A stretch of DNA of 14,630 nucleotides from Nitrosomonadaceae bacterium (GTDB taxonomy: Bacteria > Pseudomonadota > Gammaproteobacteria > Burkholderiales > Nitrosomonadaceae), in the NCBI GenBank assembly GCA_919902625.1, contig CAKKRO010000173.1, positions 1 through 14,630 on the forward strand, read 5' to 3'. How positions within the stretch are numbered: position 1 is the first letter of the stretch; every line of letters starts with the position of its first letter. Below are positions 1-6,775 of the stretch, piece after piece. The translations under genes were made by a program, and so were the position numbers. Below the pieces are notes generated by a model. It worked only from the letters and a program-made list of their open reading frames with translations. It did no database searches and was not told the DNA's origin.

Positions 1-287
1 ACTTCACCGTCCCGGTCCGTTTTGACCATGCCCCAGATCAAGAGCCGGTCTTCCAGCGGCAGCGCTTCCAGGATATGGGCAATATCAGCAGGGTGGAGCT
101 GATCCAGCAAATGCTGTAGCTCGGTCAGATTTTGTTTCTGTACAGAGGATCCGGCCAGCGATTGATCCGGGGTATCCTGCAAATTAACCAGCCCTTCGAC
201 CAATTTGTATTTGCGCAGCAGATAAGTGACCTGCTGCAGCGGGGTCTGGGAATTCTCGTTGTCATTGTTATTATGGGTTTCGGTCAT
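1..287 (-). CDS. mgtE: Magnesium transporter MgtE, N-terminal part (truncated by window edge)
   Basis: Reading the minus strand from an ATG at 287-285 gives 95 open codons that run off the left edge. The first ~30 residues are polar (MTETHNNND start). Around residues 64-80 comes the sequence LHPADIAHILEALPLEDR, followed by LLIWGMVKTDRDGEV. This matches the start of the MgtE intracellular N domain, which in the family is a helical superhelix followed by CBS domains and a five-helix membrane channel for Mg2+. Only the cytoplasmic N domain lies in the window, so the pore and CBS parts cannot be checked. The gene follows aroE on the same strand after a 223-bp gap that holds several inverted repeats, so it probably has its own promoter. 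The only Shine-Dalgarno-like bases (GGATAA) lie in a small palindrome just before the ATG. The identity rests on family recognition, and the start is the first in-frame ATG. Confidence 0.8.
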   Translation of the reverse strand, partial: MTETHNNNDNENSQTPLQQVTYLLRKYKLVEGLVNLQDTPDQSLAGSSVQKQNLTELQHLLDQLHPADIAHILEALPLEDRLLIWGMVKTDRDGE

Positions 288-289
288 AA

Positions 290-442
290 CGGATTATCCG
301 ATAGCAAAACAGCCTGTATTATTTTGAGTAGATTCAATAGGGTTTATATACGGAACAGTTTGCGGTTTGATGACTGAAAAGTATAAACCTCAGTATTGTA
401 TCAATACCATTAAATTATCGGGTGGGCGATGAGATAATTTAA
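290..442. repeat. Cluster of three inverted repeats upstream of mgtE
   Basis: Three separate inverted repeats lie in the aroE-mgtE gap. (1) 410-419 TTAAATTATC pairs perfectly with 433-442 GATAATTTAA (10-bp arms, 13-nt G-rich loop). (2) 393-407 GTATTGTATCAATAC has perfect 6-bp arms around a 3-nt centre. (3) 290-300 CGGATTATCCG has perfect 5-bp arms around one base and abuts the mgtE start, covering its only SD-like bases. None is followed by a T-run on the minus strand, so they look more like operators or leader RNA structure than terminators. I see no convincing gene in 288-510. Confidence 0.5.
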
Positions 443-510
443 AATGGCTTGATAAAACTTCGGCAGAATGTCATTGCGTTAGAAGATCGTCTGCAAATAC
501 AGGACTGGAC

Positions 511-1329
511 TCAGATCTGTGATTTCAGCAAGGCAATCACAGGCTTTGTCCGGGGTCTGATGCCGCGCCATAAAAAGAAGGATTCGGCCGCTTGTTCGAC
601 CAGCATGCCGATACCGTCCGCCAGATGACGTGCGCCGTTTTGTTGTGCGAATTTGAGAAAACGGGTGGGTTCATGGCTGTACATCATGTCGTAGGCGAGG
701 GCATCAGCCGCAAAAATATGAGCCGGCAATTCGGGCAGTGCATTGTGCAGGCTGGCGGAGGTTGCATTGATGATGATGTCAAAGCGTTCATCCGGGAAAC
801 TCATGAAATCACCCGCCACAACATTCCCGCAGGAAACAAACTGTTGCTGTAATGCTTCTGCTTTATCGGGTGTGCGGTTGGCAATGGCCAGCATAAATGG
901 TTTTTGCTGCAGCAGCGGCAGTATGACTCCGCGTGCTGCGCCGCCTGCGCCCATGAGCAGTATGCGTTTGGTGGCAAGGGGAATTCCCAGGTTCAATGTT
1001 ATGTCGCGTACTAATCCTGCGCCGTCGGTGTTGTCACCGAGAATTTCATCGTTTTCAAATTTAAGGGTATTGACTGCCTGAGCGATGGTTGCGCGCTCGG
1101 TCAAGCGCGTGGATAGCTGGTAGGCTTCCAGCTTGAATGGCACCGTCACATTCAAACCCTTGCCGCCTTGTTGGCGGAAGTTTGAGACCGTTGTCTGAAA
1201 ACCATCAAGCGGAGCCAGGATAGCGGCATATTGCATGGATTGATGGGTTTGTTGCGAGAAAGCGGTGTGAATGAGTGGTGACTTACTGTGTGAAATGGGA
1301 TTGCCGATAACAGCGTAAGAATCAAGCAT
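511..1329 (-). CDS. aroE: Shikimate dehydrogenase (NADP+), AroE
   Basis: This 272-residue cytosolic enzyme reduces 3-dehydroshikimate to shikimate with NADPH in the chorismate (aromatic amino acid) pathway; the length is normal for AroE. The shikimate-binding SHSKSP motif is at residues 13-18 and NVTVPFK at 60-66, with the catalytic Lys at 66. Asn87 and Asp102 (in DNTDGAG) are at the usual substrate and catalytic positions. The glycine-rich NADP loop GAGGAARG is at 127-134 and NRT at 151-153. The ATG start at 1329 gives the canonical AroE N terminus (YAVIGNPI). There is no clear Shine-Dalgarno sequence before it. It lies 60 bp downstream of tonB on the same strand, so cotranscription with tonB is likely. 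Nothing in the enzyme looks damaged. Confidence 0.96.
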   Translation of the reverse strand: MLDSYAVIGNPISHSKSPLIHTAFSQQTHQSMQYAAILAPLDGFQTTVSNFRQQGGKGLNVTVPFKLEAYQLSTRLTERATIAQAVNTLKFENDEILGDNTDGAGLVRDITLNLGIPLATKRILLMGAGGAARGVILPLLQQKPFMLAIANRTPDKAEALQQQFVSCGNVVAGDFMSFPDERFDIIINATSASLHNALPELPAHIFAADALAYDMMYSHEPTRFLKFAQQNGARHLADGIGMLVEQAAESFFLWRGIRPRTKPVIALLKSQI

Positions 1330-1389
1330 GGGTGGAAAGATTTTGGGTTGAGTTCGGGTTGAACATTGATTTCAATAAACCATGGGTCA

Positions 1390-2307
1390 CTATTGACTCA
1401 GCAGCCTATCGGAAGGCGCAAATACCCAGGTGCGGGTAATATGCAAGATATCGGTATCTTCACTGATATTCGGCGGAAAAGGGGCAAATCCACCTTGCCC
1501 GGAGAGTTTCACAATGTTGATGGCGGCCTCATCCAGAATCTTTTCTCCAGAGGAACGATTGATTTCAATCGATTCCAGGCTGCCGTCCGACCGGATGCTG
1601 ACCGTGAGCTGCAAATTGCCATAGAGCTTCCCTTTTCTGGCGGCTTCGGGATAATTCAAATTGCCGATGCGCTCGACTTTAATGCGCCAATCCTCTACAT
1701 AACGGGCAAAGCGGTATTCTCTGGTACGCGCACCGACAAATTTTCTTTTGGGGCGCTTCTGGTAATTATCATGATCTTGATCGATTTGTGCGCTCAAACG
1801 GGCGATATCAAGGCTGCGTTGCAATAAATCAGCGGCATCCATGGTGATCAGTTTCTTTTCGGTTTCATTGTTTTGTGCGCTGGGTTGTTGGATTTGCTGT
1901 GTATTATCCAGAACAGTCATCAATTCTTGCGCTTCCAGTTCCAGTTGCTTGATTTTTTGTTGTGTTGTGCGGTCATCGGTCAATGGTTTGCTTTTGGGCA
2001 ATACGGGGAACGGCGTTTTCGCGCGGCGATCATCATCCGTATTTCCACCGCCATCCAGATTATCCTGCGCAAGCAGCTCAGTCTTTGCCGGCTGGGTCTG
2101 GGTTTTGTTGTTAACCAGTACCACTTCCAGGGATGTGGCAATTTTGTCAAAATTGGGTTGCGGGAATTGAAAAGCCACGCCGAAAAGCAGGGTGAGATGC
2201 AAAAGCAGCGAAACGGCCATCGCTACAGACAGGCGATTGGCCAGAGGGTGTTGATAACTACTGGATACCGTAGGTGTAGTTTCGTATGTATGGGTAGTAA
2301 CAGCCAA
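1390..2307 (-). CDS. TonB-family energy transducer (TTG start)
   Basis: This 305-residue inner-membrane protein has the TonB plan. A short cytoplasmic N terminus is followed by one membrane helix at about residues 26-48, a long polar periplasmic linker, and a C-terminal TonB domain at about 203-300 with the typical Y-P-E-A-A-R motif (219-224) and beta strands ending in ITRTWVF. TonB proteins pass proton-motive energy from ExbB/ExbD to outer-membrane receptors; no exbBD is in the window. The linker has no Pro-Lys/Pro-Glu repeat; instead residues about 115-170 are Gln/Glu/Leu-rich and look coiled-coil forming. The start codon is TTG: an in-frame stop lies at 2326-2328, no ATG or GTG lies between, AAGG sits about 9 nt upstream, and the next ATG (Met30) would cut into the membrane helix. 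A well-matched sigma70 promoter with an overlapping inverted repeat lies just upstream. Confidence 0.88.
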   Translation of the reverse strand: MAVTTHTYETTPTVSSSYQHPLANRLSVAMAVSLLLHLTLLFGVAFQFPQPNFDKIATSLEVVLVNNKTQTQPAKTELLAQDNLDGGGNTDDDRRAKTPFPVLPKSKPLTDDRTTQQKIKQLELEAQELMTVLDNTQQIQQPSAQNNETEKKLITMDAADLLQRSLDIARLSAQIDQDHDNYQKRPKRKFVGARTREYRFARYVEDWRIKVERIGNLNYPEAARKGKLYGNLQLTVSIRSDGSLESIEINRSSGEKILDEAAINIVKLSGQGGFAPFPPNISEDTDILHITRTWVFAPSDRLLSQ

Positions 2308-2340
2308 AGGATCAAGCCTTGAAAATTAAGTCTAAACTAC

Positions 2341-2366
2341 TGGCTACAATCATATTATTGTAGGCA
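2341..2366. repeat. Inverted repeat, operator candidate at the tonB promoter
   Basis: The left arm TGGCTACAAT (2341-2350) and right arm ATTGTAGGCA (2357-2366) pair at 9 of 10 positions around a 6-nt AT-rich centre. The right arm contains the predicted -10 box of the tonB promoter, and the left arm covers the expected transcription start. There is no T-run after it in either direction, so a protein-binding operator is more likely than a terminator. Iron control by Fur would be usual for tonB, but the match to a Fur box is only loose. Confidence 0.45.
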
Positions 2367-2385
2367 ACAACTATCGACTTGTCAC
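2357..2385 (-). promoter_or_regulatory. Predicted sigma70 promoter of tonB (-35 GTGACA, -10 TACAAT)
   Basis: On the minus strand, GTGACA (plus 2380-2385) is a 5/6 match to TTGACA and TACAAT (plus 2357-2362) is a 5/6 match to TATAAT, with an optimal 17-nt spacer. Transcription would start near 2350, leaving a leader of roughly 43 nt before the TTG start at 2307. This is the best-matched promoter in the window and would serve tonB and probably aroE. Confidence 0.55.
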
Positions 2386-2416
2386 ATGATTAATCAGGAA
2401 TTCCTGGGAGATCGAT

Positions 2417-4273
2417 TTATACCTCCTGTTTTTGCAGGAATTCCGCCAGCAAGCTGCGCTCAAACAGGTCTATTTCTGATAATTTCAGCTTAACGCAGGT
2501 GCCCGGCGGCATTTCCGGTAGCGAGGGTACCCGTGTTACGAGCGGGATGTGATCCAGTTTCACCAAATTTTCTTTAATGACCTGCGCATGGATGGTCTGA
2601 ATCTTTTCCTGCAATAACCAGCGCAAACACCAATAGCGTTCCATCGCCCGCTGGAATTCACCATAGATACCGTAGGCAACTTCAAAGTTGCTCATCGCTA
2701 TTAAAAGACTGCTGCTTTCCCTGGTATAAGGAGGCGCTTCATTACGCAGCAAGGCAATGATCTGCCGCTGGTTGATCAGATCAACATAGCGTCTCATGGG
2801 CGAACTGCTCCAGGCGTATTGTGAGACGCCGAGTCCTTGGTGGGGTGCGGGTGACGTGCTCATTTTCACTTTACCATTGGCCTGGCTGCGAAAGATGCCT
2901 GTGATATTGGCGTCGGTAAGCTGCCTGCCCCACTCCGTATTGACATAAATCATCAGCTCGGACACCACCTTATCAATGGGTGATCCCCGTCGCCGCTCGC
3001 TGATCGTGACGTGGTCATTTTTGATTTCAAAGCTATAATCAATTTTGTCATTATTGATATCGTTGGCTTTGCCGCGCTGATGTTCCATCTTGCAGGCGAA
3101 TTGCCACAATAAGCGCAATTCCTTGCTAAAGGTGTGCTCAAAATCCCCTTTGCTTAATGTGGCCTCATTGAAATGCTGTTCCAGCAGGTTGTGACGCAAA
3201 TTGGATGCAATTTTTACCTTTTCAATCCGGCTCTCGGTGCCTGTAACCGTGAAATCATCCGATACATCAAGATATAAAGAAAGCACCGGGCACAATTGGT
3301 TTTCAGCTAATGTGAAGTGATTGATAGCTGCGCCCGGCAGCATGGTGATTTTGTTTCCAGGCAGATAAACCGTTGACAGGCGCATAGCGGCGATTCTATC
3401 CAGTTCTGATTCAGGGTCGATCCCCAGCGCGGGTACGGCAATATGAATGCCAATCCGGAAACTGCCCAGCGCCAGGGGTGTTACAGAAAAGGCATCGTCA
3501 ATTTCTGTCGTTGAAGCATCATCGATACTAAATGCAGCCACATCTGCAACGGGTAAGCCGGATAAGTCATTGGATATTTGTTGTGTATCCAGATCACCAA
3601 AACCGGTACCCTCAGGAAAATGTTCCCAGATAAATTGATTAAAATGATAATCGTGTGAGGATGGAATGGCTCCACAATTTTCCATCAGCCTTGCGACGGT
3701 GAGTTTTTTCTCTGTGCAGACGGCTTCGAGCGCTTTCCATTCGATTGAATTCTTATCCGGTTTATAGAGTAAGTTGGGTATATGCGGGTTAAATTCTTCG
3801 GGCAGAATAAATTGATTTAATTGATCAACATAGCGTGCTTGTTGCGCGGCCTTCAGGCGTTTTTTTTCCTGACCGGCTAAAGCCGATTTAAGTGCATCCG
3901 GCGGGGCTGCTTTGTAGCGGCCGTGTCCCTTTTTATAGAAATACATGGGAGCATTCTGAAGCAGCAGCAATGTGGCTGCAGCTTCAACCGGACTGGGTGC
4001 ATGACCAAAGTAATCCGCAGCCAGGGCGTCGCTGGCAAATTCCGTATCATTCATACAGCATTCCCAGAGAAAATCCGGGTCCAGTTCATCGGCTACTTTT
4101 TGCACATGATTCATGAATTCGGATAAAGGCGGGGCGTCAAATCGAAACAACACGGATGCCGCTTTGATCTTCGAGCGCTTGCCATGCACCGCCTCTATTT
4201 GCAACGAGGTATTGTTGTCTGCAAGTATGGCGCCTACCTTAAAGGTTCCAGCTTCTTCATAAAAAACATTCAT
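2417..4273 (-). CDS. RNB-domain exoribonuclease (RNase II family)
   Basis: This 618-residue cytosolic protein has the catalytic RNB domain at about residues 240-530. The metal-binding signature DDASTTEIDDA is at 251-261; by alignment with the E. coli RNase II segment, Asp251, Asp259 and Asp260 match the conserved aspartates while Glu257 takes the place of one Asp. The domain ends with SPMRRYVDLI (491-500), the usual SP-RRY-DL block. The last ~60 residues, with PPGTCVKLKLSEIDLFE, look like a short S1-like barrel. The N-terminal ~230 residues do not show obvious cold-shock domains. Family members degrade single-stranded RNA from the 3' end to nucleoside monophosphates. The domain plan resembles the shortened RNB ribonucleases of betaproteobacteria more than E. 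coli Rnb or RNase R. The ATG at 4273 has no good Shine-Dalgarno sequence. The next gene on this strand is tonB, 109 bp on, with its own promoter. Confidence 0.88.
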   Translation of the reverse strand: MNVFYEEAGTFKVGAILADNNTSLQIEAVHGKRSKIKAASVLFRFDAPPLSEFMNHVQKVADELDPDFLWECCMNDTEFASDALAADYFGHAPSPVEAAATLLLLQNAPMYFYKKGHGRYKAAPPDALKSALAGQEKKRLKAAQQARYVDQLNQFILPEEFNPHIPNLLYKPDKNSIEWKALEAVCTEKKLTVARLMENCGAIPSSHDYHFNQFIWEHFPEGTGFGDLDTQQISNDLSGLPVADVAAFSIDDASTTEIDDAFSVTPLALGSFRIGIHIAVPALGIDPESELDRIAAMRLSTVYLPGNKITMLPGAAINHFTLAENQLCPVLSLYLDVSDDFTVTGTESRIEKVKIASNLRHNLLEQHFNEATLSKGDFEHTFSKELRLLWQFACKMEHQRGKANDINNDKIDYSFEIKNDHVTISERRRGSPIDKVVSELMIYVNTEWGRQLTDANITGIFRSQANGKVKMSTSPAPHQGLGVSQYAWSSSPMRRYVDLINQRQIIALLRNEAPPYTRESSSLLIAMSNFEVAYGIYGEFQRAMERYWCLRWLLQEKIQTIHAQVIKENLVKLDHIPLVTRVPSLPEMPPGTCVKLKLSEIDLFERSLLAEFLQKQEV

Positions 4274-4451
4274 GAGATTGCTTTTATAATTACAGTTGGA
4301 TAATTAGAACATAGTTGTTGCATTGAGAAAGATGGGTCTGTCATCGGAAAAATTAAGGGCTTTAATATACCCTTCGGGAAAATTGTTCTGTAATGGTTAA
4401 AGCCTATCGGGTACTACATTATATACGAGACGTTTGATGAAGATGAAAAAG

Positions 4452-4488
4452 GGTGGACAATTGTCACCAATAATAGTGCCAATATTTT
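4452..4488 (+). promoter_or_regulatory. Predicted promoter with overlapping palindrome, upstream of TPR lipoprotein gene
   Basis: GGTGGACAATTGTCACC (4452-4468) is a near-perfect palindrome: the central GACAATTGTC is exact and the outer arms pair if one G is bulged. Its right half supplies TTGTCA (4461-4466), a good -35 box, followed 16 nt later by TATTTT (4483-4488) as a weak -10. Transcription would start near 4495, leaving about 60 nt before the ATG at 4557. A repressor bound to the palindrome would block the -35 region. The alternative is chance. Confidence 0.35.
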
Positions 4489-4556
4489 TTCAATGATTTG
4501 GCCGCGCATGTTTATATGGCCTGGAACAGTAAGGCTCAATCAAAAAAGAGGAAGTT

Positions 4557-6248
4557 ATGAGAGTTATTCGTGTTATTTTGTTTTTAGCCAGCGTATTTTT
4601 ACTCCTCGGTGCATGCACTCCTAAAAAAATACCCTCAAATTCAGATCCGGCGGCAGATATCAAACATTGGGCGTTCAAAACGGGTGTGCCCTTGTTGACG
4701 GGTTTGGGTGACTATCACCATTCCGTAACGACTGACAATCCAGTAACGCAGCGCTATTTTGATCAAGGATTGGTGATGAGCTTTGCGTTTAACCATAGCG
4801 AATCCATACGTGCATTCCGGGCTGCCCGGATGCTTGATGAGCATTGCGCCATGTGCTACTGGGGCGAGGCTTTGGCGCTGGGGCCGAATATTAATGTGAC
4901 CAGCAATGGACAGGTTGTTCTGGAAGAAGAAGCACATAACCAAGCTTACACAGCGATTCAAAAAGCAATCAGCTTAAATGCGAAAGTGAGTGAGAAAGAA
5001 CGCGATTATATTGATGCATTGGCGGTGCGCTATAGCAATGATGCTTCAATACCCAGGAGTGATCTGGATGAAGCCTACCTGCAGGCGATGCGTCATCTTT
5101 TCCAGAAATATCCAGGAGATGATGACGTGGCTGCACTGTATGCCGAATCCATGATGAATACCATGCCTTGGAATTACTGGGTGAATCCTGAAACACCGAA
5201 AGCGTTGACGGTTGAAGTCATTGATGTTTTGGAAACCGTTCTGCAACGCTCACCACGGCATCCACTGGCCATTCATTTATACATTCACGCAGTCGAAGCC
5301 TCGTCAAAGCCTGAGCGCGCGGAACGTGCTGCGGATACATTGCGTGATCTGGTGCCGGGTGCCGGCCATTTGGTGCATATGCCCTCACATATTTATTGGC
5401 GTGTTGGACGCTATGGCGATGCATCGGAAGCAAATTTTAAGGCGGCTGCTATTGATGAAGCGTATATCGCTGCTTGTCATACACCAGGTTTTTATGCTGC
5501 CGCTTATTATCCTCATAATCTTCATTTTCTATGGGCGGCGTATAGTATGGAAGGCCGTAGTCAGGCGGCTATTGAGACAGCACAGAGGGTTGCTGCCAGT
5601 GTTTCACTTAAAATGATTGAGCATTATCCGGCGGTTGAGTTTTTTAAAACAATACCCTTACTGGCATTCATCAATTTTGGCCGGTGGCATGATGTACTGA
5701 TGCAGCCGCCCCCGCCAGCCCATTTGGAATTCTCGAATGGCATCTGGCGCTATGCCCGTGCCATAGCGCATGCGAAACTGGGTGATCTGGATGCGGCGCG
5801 TGCAGAGTATTCGGTACTTGCGGCCATACGTGAAACGGCCAATCTGGCCTTGCTGGATACGAAGGATTATCCGGCAACTTTGCTATTACAAATCGCGGAT
5901 CAATTGGTGCAAGGCGAAGTTTCTATGGCGCAAAGAGATTATGCAAAAGCGATCACTGCTTTTAAGGCGGCTGTCGTTTTCCAGAATCAATTGCCATACA
6001 CTGAGCCGCCATTCTGGTACTACCCCACCCAGCTTTCATTGGGTAAGGCTTTGCTGGAATCAGGTGATTATGTTCAGGCTGAAACGGTATATCTCGACAA
6101 TCTCAAGCATTATCCGCAGAATGGATGGGCGCTGTACGGATTGATACAGAGCTTACAGGCGCAGGATAAGGATTTCAGTCAAGTGCAGGAAGAATTTGAC
6201 AGGGCATGGCAACATGCGGATGTTCACTTGACGGCATCAAGGTTCTGA
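4557..6248 (+). CDS. TPR-type lipoprotein of unknown function
   Basis: This 563-residue protein begins with a lipoprotein signal peptide: Arg at 2 and 5, a hydrophobic stretch, then the lipobox LGAC ending in Cys20, so it should be lipid-anchored facing the periplasm. The rest is mostly helical with tetratricopeptide-like repeats, clearest at about 65-135 and 400-560. Several motifs look typical of one TPR-protein family: FNHSESIRAFRAARMLD (78-94), a Cys97-x-x-Cys100 pair in CAMCYWGEALALGPN, HPLAIHLYIHAVEAS (235-249) and GHLVHMPSHIYWRVGRY (270-286). The many His residues (80, 235, 240, 244, 271, 274, 278) and the Cys pair could bind a metal or cofactor, but I know of no proven function for this family. 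GAGGAAG just before the ATG is a strong ribosome binding site. The gene stands alone, divergent from the RNB gene and convergent with dciA. Confidence 0.85.
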   Translation: MRVIRVILFLASVFLLLGACTPKKIPSNSDPAADIKHWAFKTGVPLLTGLGDYHHSVTTDNPVTQRYFDQGLVMSFAFNHSESIRAFRAARMLDEHCAMCYWGEALALGPNINVTSNGQVVLEEEAHNQAYTAIQKAISLNAKVSEKERDYIDALAVRYSNDASIPRSDLDEAYLQAMRHLFQKYPGDDDVAALYAESMMNTMPWNYWVNPETPKALTVEVIDVLETVLQRSPRHPLAIHLYIHAVEASSKPERAERAADTLRDLVPGAGHLVHMPSHIYWRVGRYGDASEANFKAAAIDEAYIAACHTPGFYAAAYYPHNLHFLWAAYSMEGRSQAAIETAQRVAASVSLKMIEHYPAVEFFKTIPLLAFINFGRWHDVLMQPPPPAHLEFSNGIWRYARAIAHAKLGDLDAARAEYSVLAAIRETANLALLDTKDYPATLLLQIADQLVQGEVSMAQRDYAKAITAFKAAVVFQNQLPYTEPPFWYYPTQLSLGKALLESGDYVQAETVYLDNLKHYPQNGWALYGLIQSLQAQDKDFSQVQEEFDRAWQHADVHLTASRF

Positions 6249-6277
6249 AGGTATGCGTTAAACGGCCTGCAAGTGAT

Positions 6278-6742
6278 TTAACCGTTCTGATGTTTCTTTA
6301 GAAATGAGTGAATGGTGTTTTTTAACTCGGAATCAGGCAGCGTTGCAGCAAATTGACTTAAACAATCTTTACCGGTTTGACTCAATTTTATTTTTTGCTG
6401 GGGATATCCTTTATCTGTCAGGGGTTTTGTGTTTTTTGCGAAGTAATGCGCTTGCACCAAAATTTGAATTGCAGTAACTTCCCATCCTAGTTCCTGAAAT
6501 TTTAGCAGCAATGATGGGGAGATTTGCTTAAGTTTTGCAGCAATAGCGCCATTCTCAGCCAATATAGTCAATTTGCCATCCGAGATTCGCCCCAGGTTGC
6601 AATGCTGTGCCAAATGCGATGGAATAAGTTTAAGGAATATTAATTGATCTTCAACCAGTTGATGAGCTAATGAGAATAAGTTCTCGTATTCGGGTGTCTT
6701 GCCAAGAAGACTAAGATAAGAATTAACTTTATAAGAGGTCAT
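6278..6742 (-). CDS. dciA: DciA-like helicase loader (DUF721 protein)
   Basis: The 154-residue protein has the DUF721/DciA core at about residues 20-100: a helical start, then HLAQHCNLGRISDGKLTILAENGAIAAKL, with the strand-turn-strand and following helix typical of the family, and QISPSLLLKFQELGWEVTAIQILVQ. DciA-type proteins interact with the replicative helicase DnaB and promote its loading in bacteria that lack DnaC. The remaining ~50 residues are polar and Lys/Gln-rich. The identification is supported by context: DUF721 genes commonly sit beside an M23 peptidase gene and secA in betaproteobacteria, as here. The ATG at 6742 is 33 bp from the divergent M23 start, and no Shine-Dalgarno sequence is visible in this very AT-rich gap. 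It ends 29 bp from the convergent lipoprotein gene. Confidence 0.8.
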   Translation of the reverse strand: MTSYKVNSYLSLLGKTPEYENLFSLAHQLVEDQLIFLKLIPSHLAQHCNLGRISDGKLTILAENGAIAAKLKQISPSLLLKFQELGWEVTAIQILVQAHYFAKNTKPLTDKGYPQQKIKLSQTGKDCLSQFAATLPDSELKNTIHSFLKKHQNG

Positions 6743-6775
6743 GGTTATTTAAAAAATATCCAATGAATACACAAT

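Noticed and set aside
132..377. 81-codon plus-strand frame at the left end
   Set aside because: It lies opposite the mgtE start, and its sequence is explained by the well-recognised MgtE N domain on the minus strand.
1366..2322. Several plus-strand frames of 64-153 codons opposite tonB
   Set aside because: They are antisense shadows of the TonB-family gene, with no recognisable domain or ribosome binding site.
2395..2444. 12-bp palindrome CAGGAATTCCTG (2395-2406) with a second partial copy CAGGAATTCC at 2435-2444
   Set aside because: The second copy is coding sequence of the RNB gene end, there is no T-run for a terminator, and spacing gives no clear operator pair; probably chance.
2364..4321. 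11-bp inverted copies (GCAACAACTAT at 2364-2374, ATAGTTGTTGC at 4311-4321) flanking the RNB gene, considered as mobile element ends
   Set aside because: Matches of 11 bp are expected by chance many times in a window this size; there is no target duplication, transposase or extended similarity.
4437..4499. 20-codon plus-strand frame starting ATGAAGATG
   Set aside because: It is very short, has no ribosome binding site, and overlaps the predicted promoter of the lipoprotein gene.
6260..6285. AACGG / CCGTT inverted repeat between the convergent lipoprotein and dciA genes as a bidirectional terminator
   Set aside because: Arms are only 5 bp with a long spacer and no T-run on either side.
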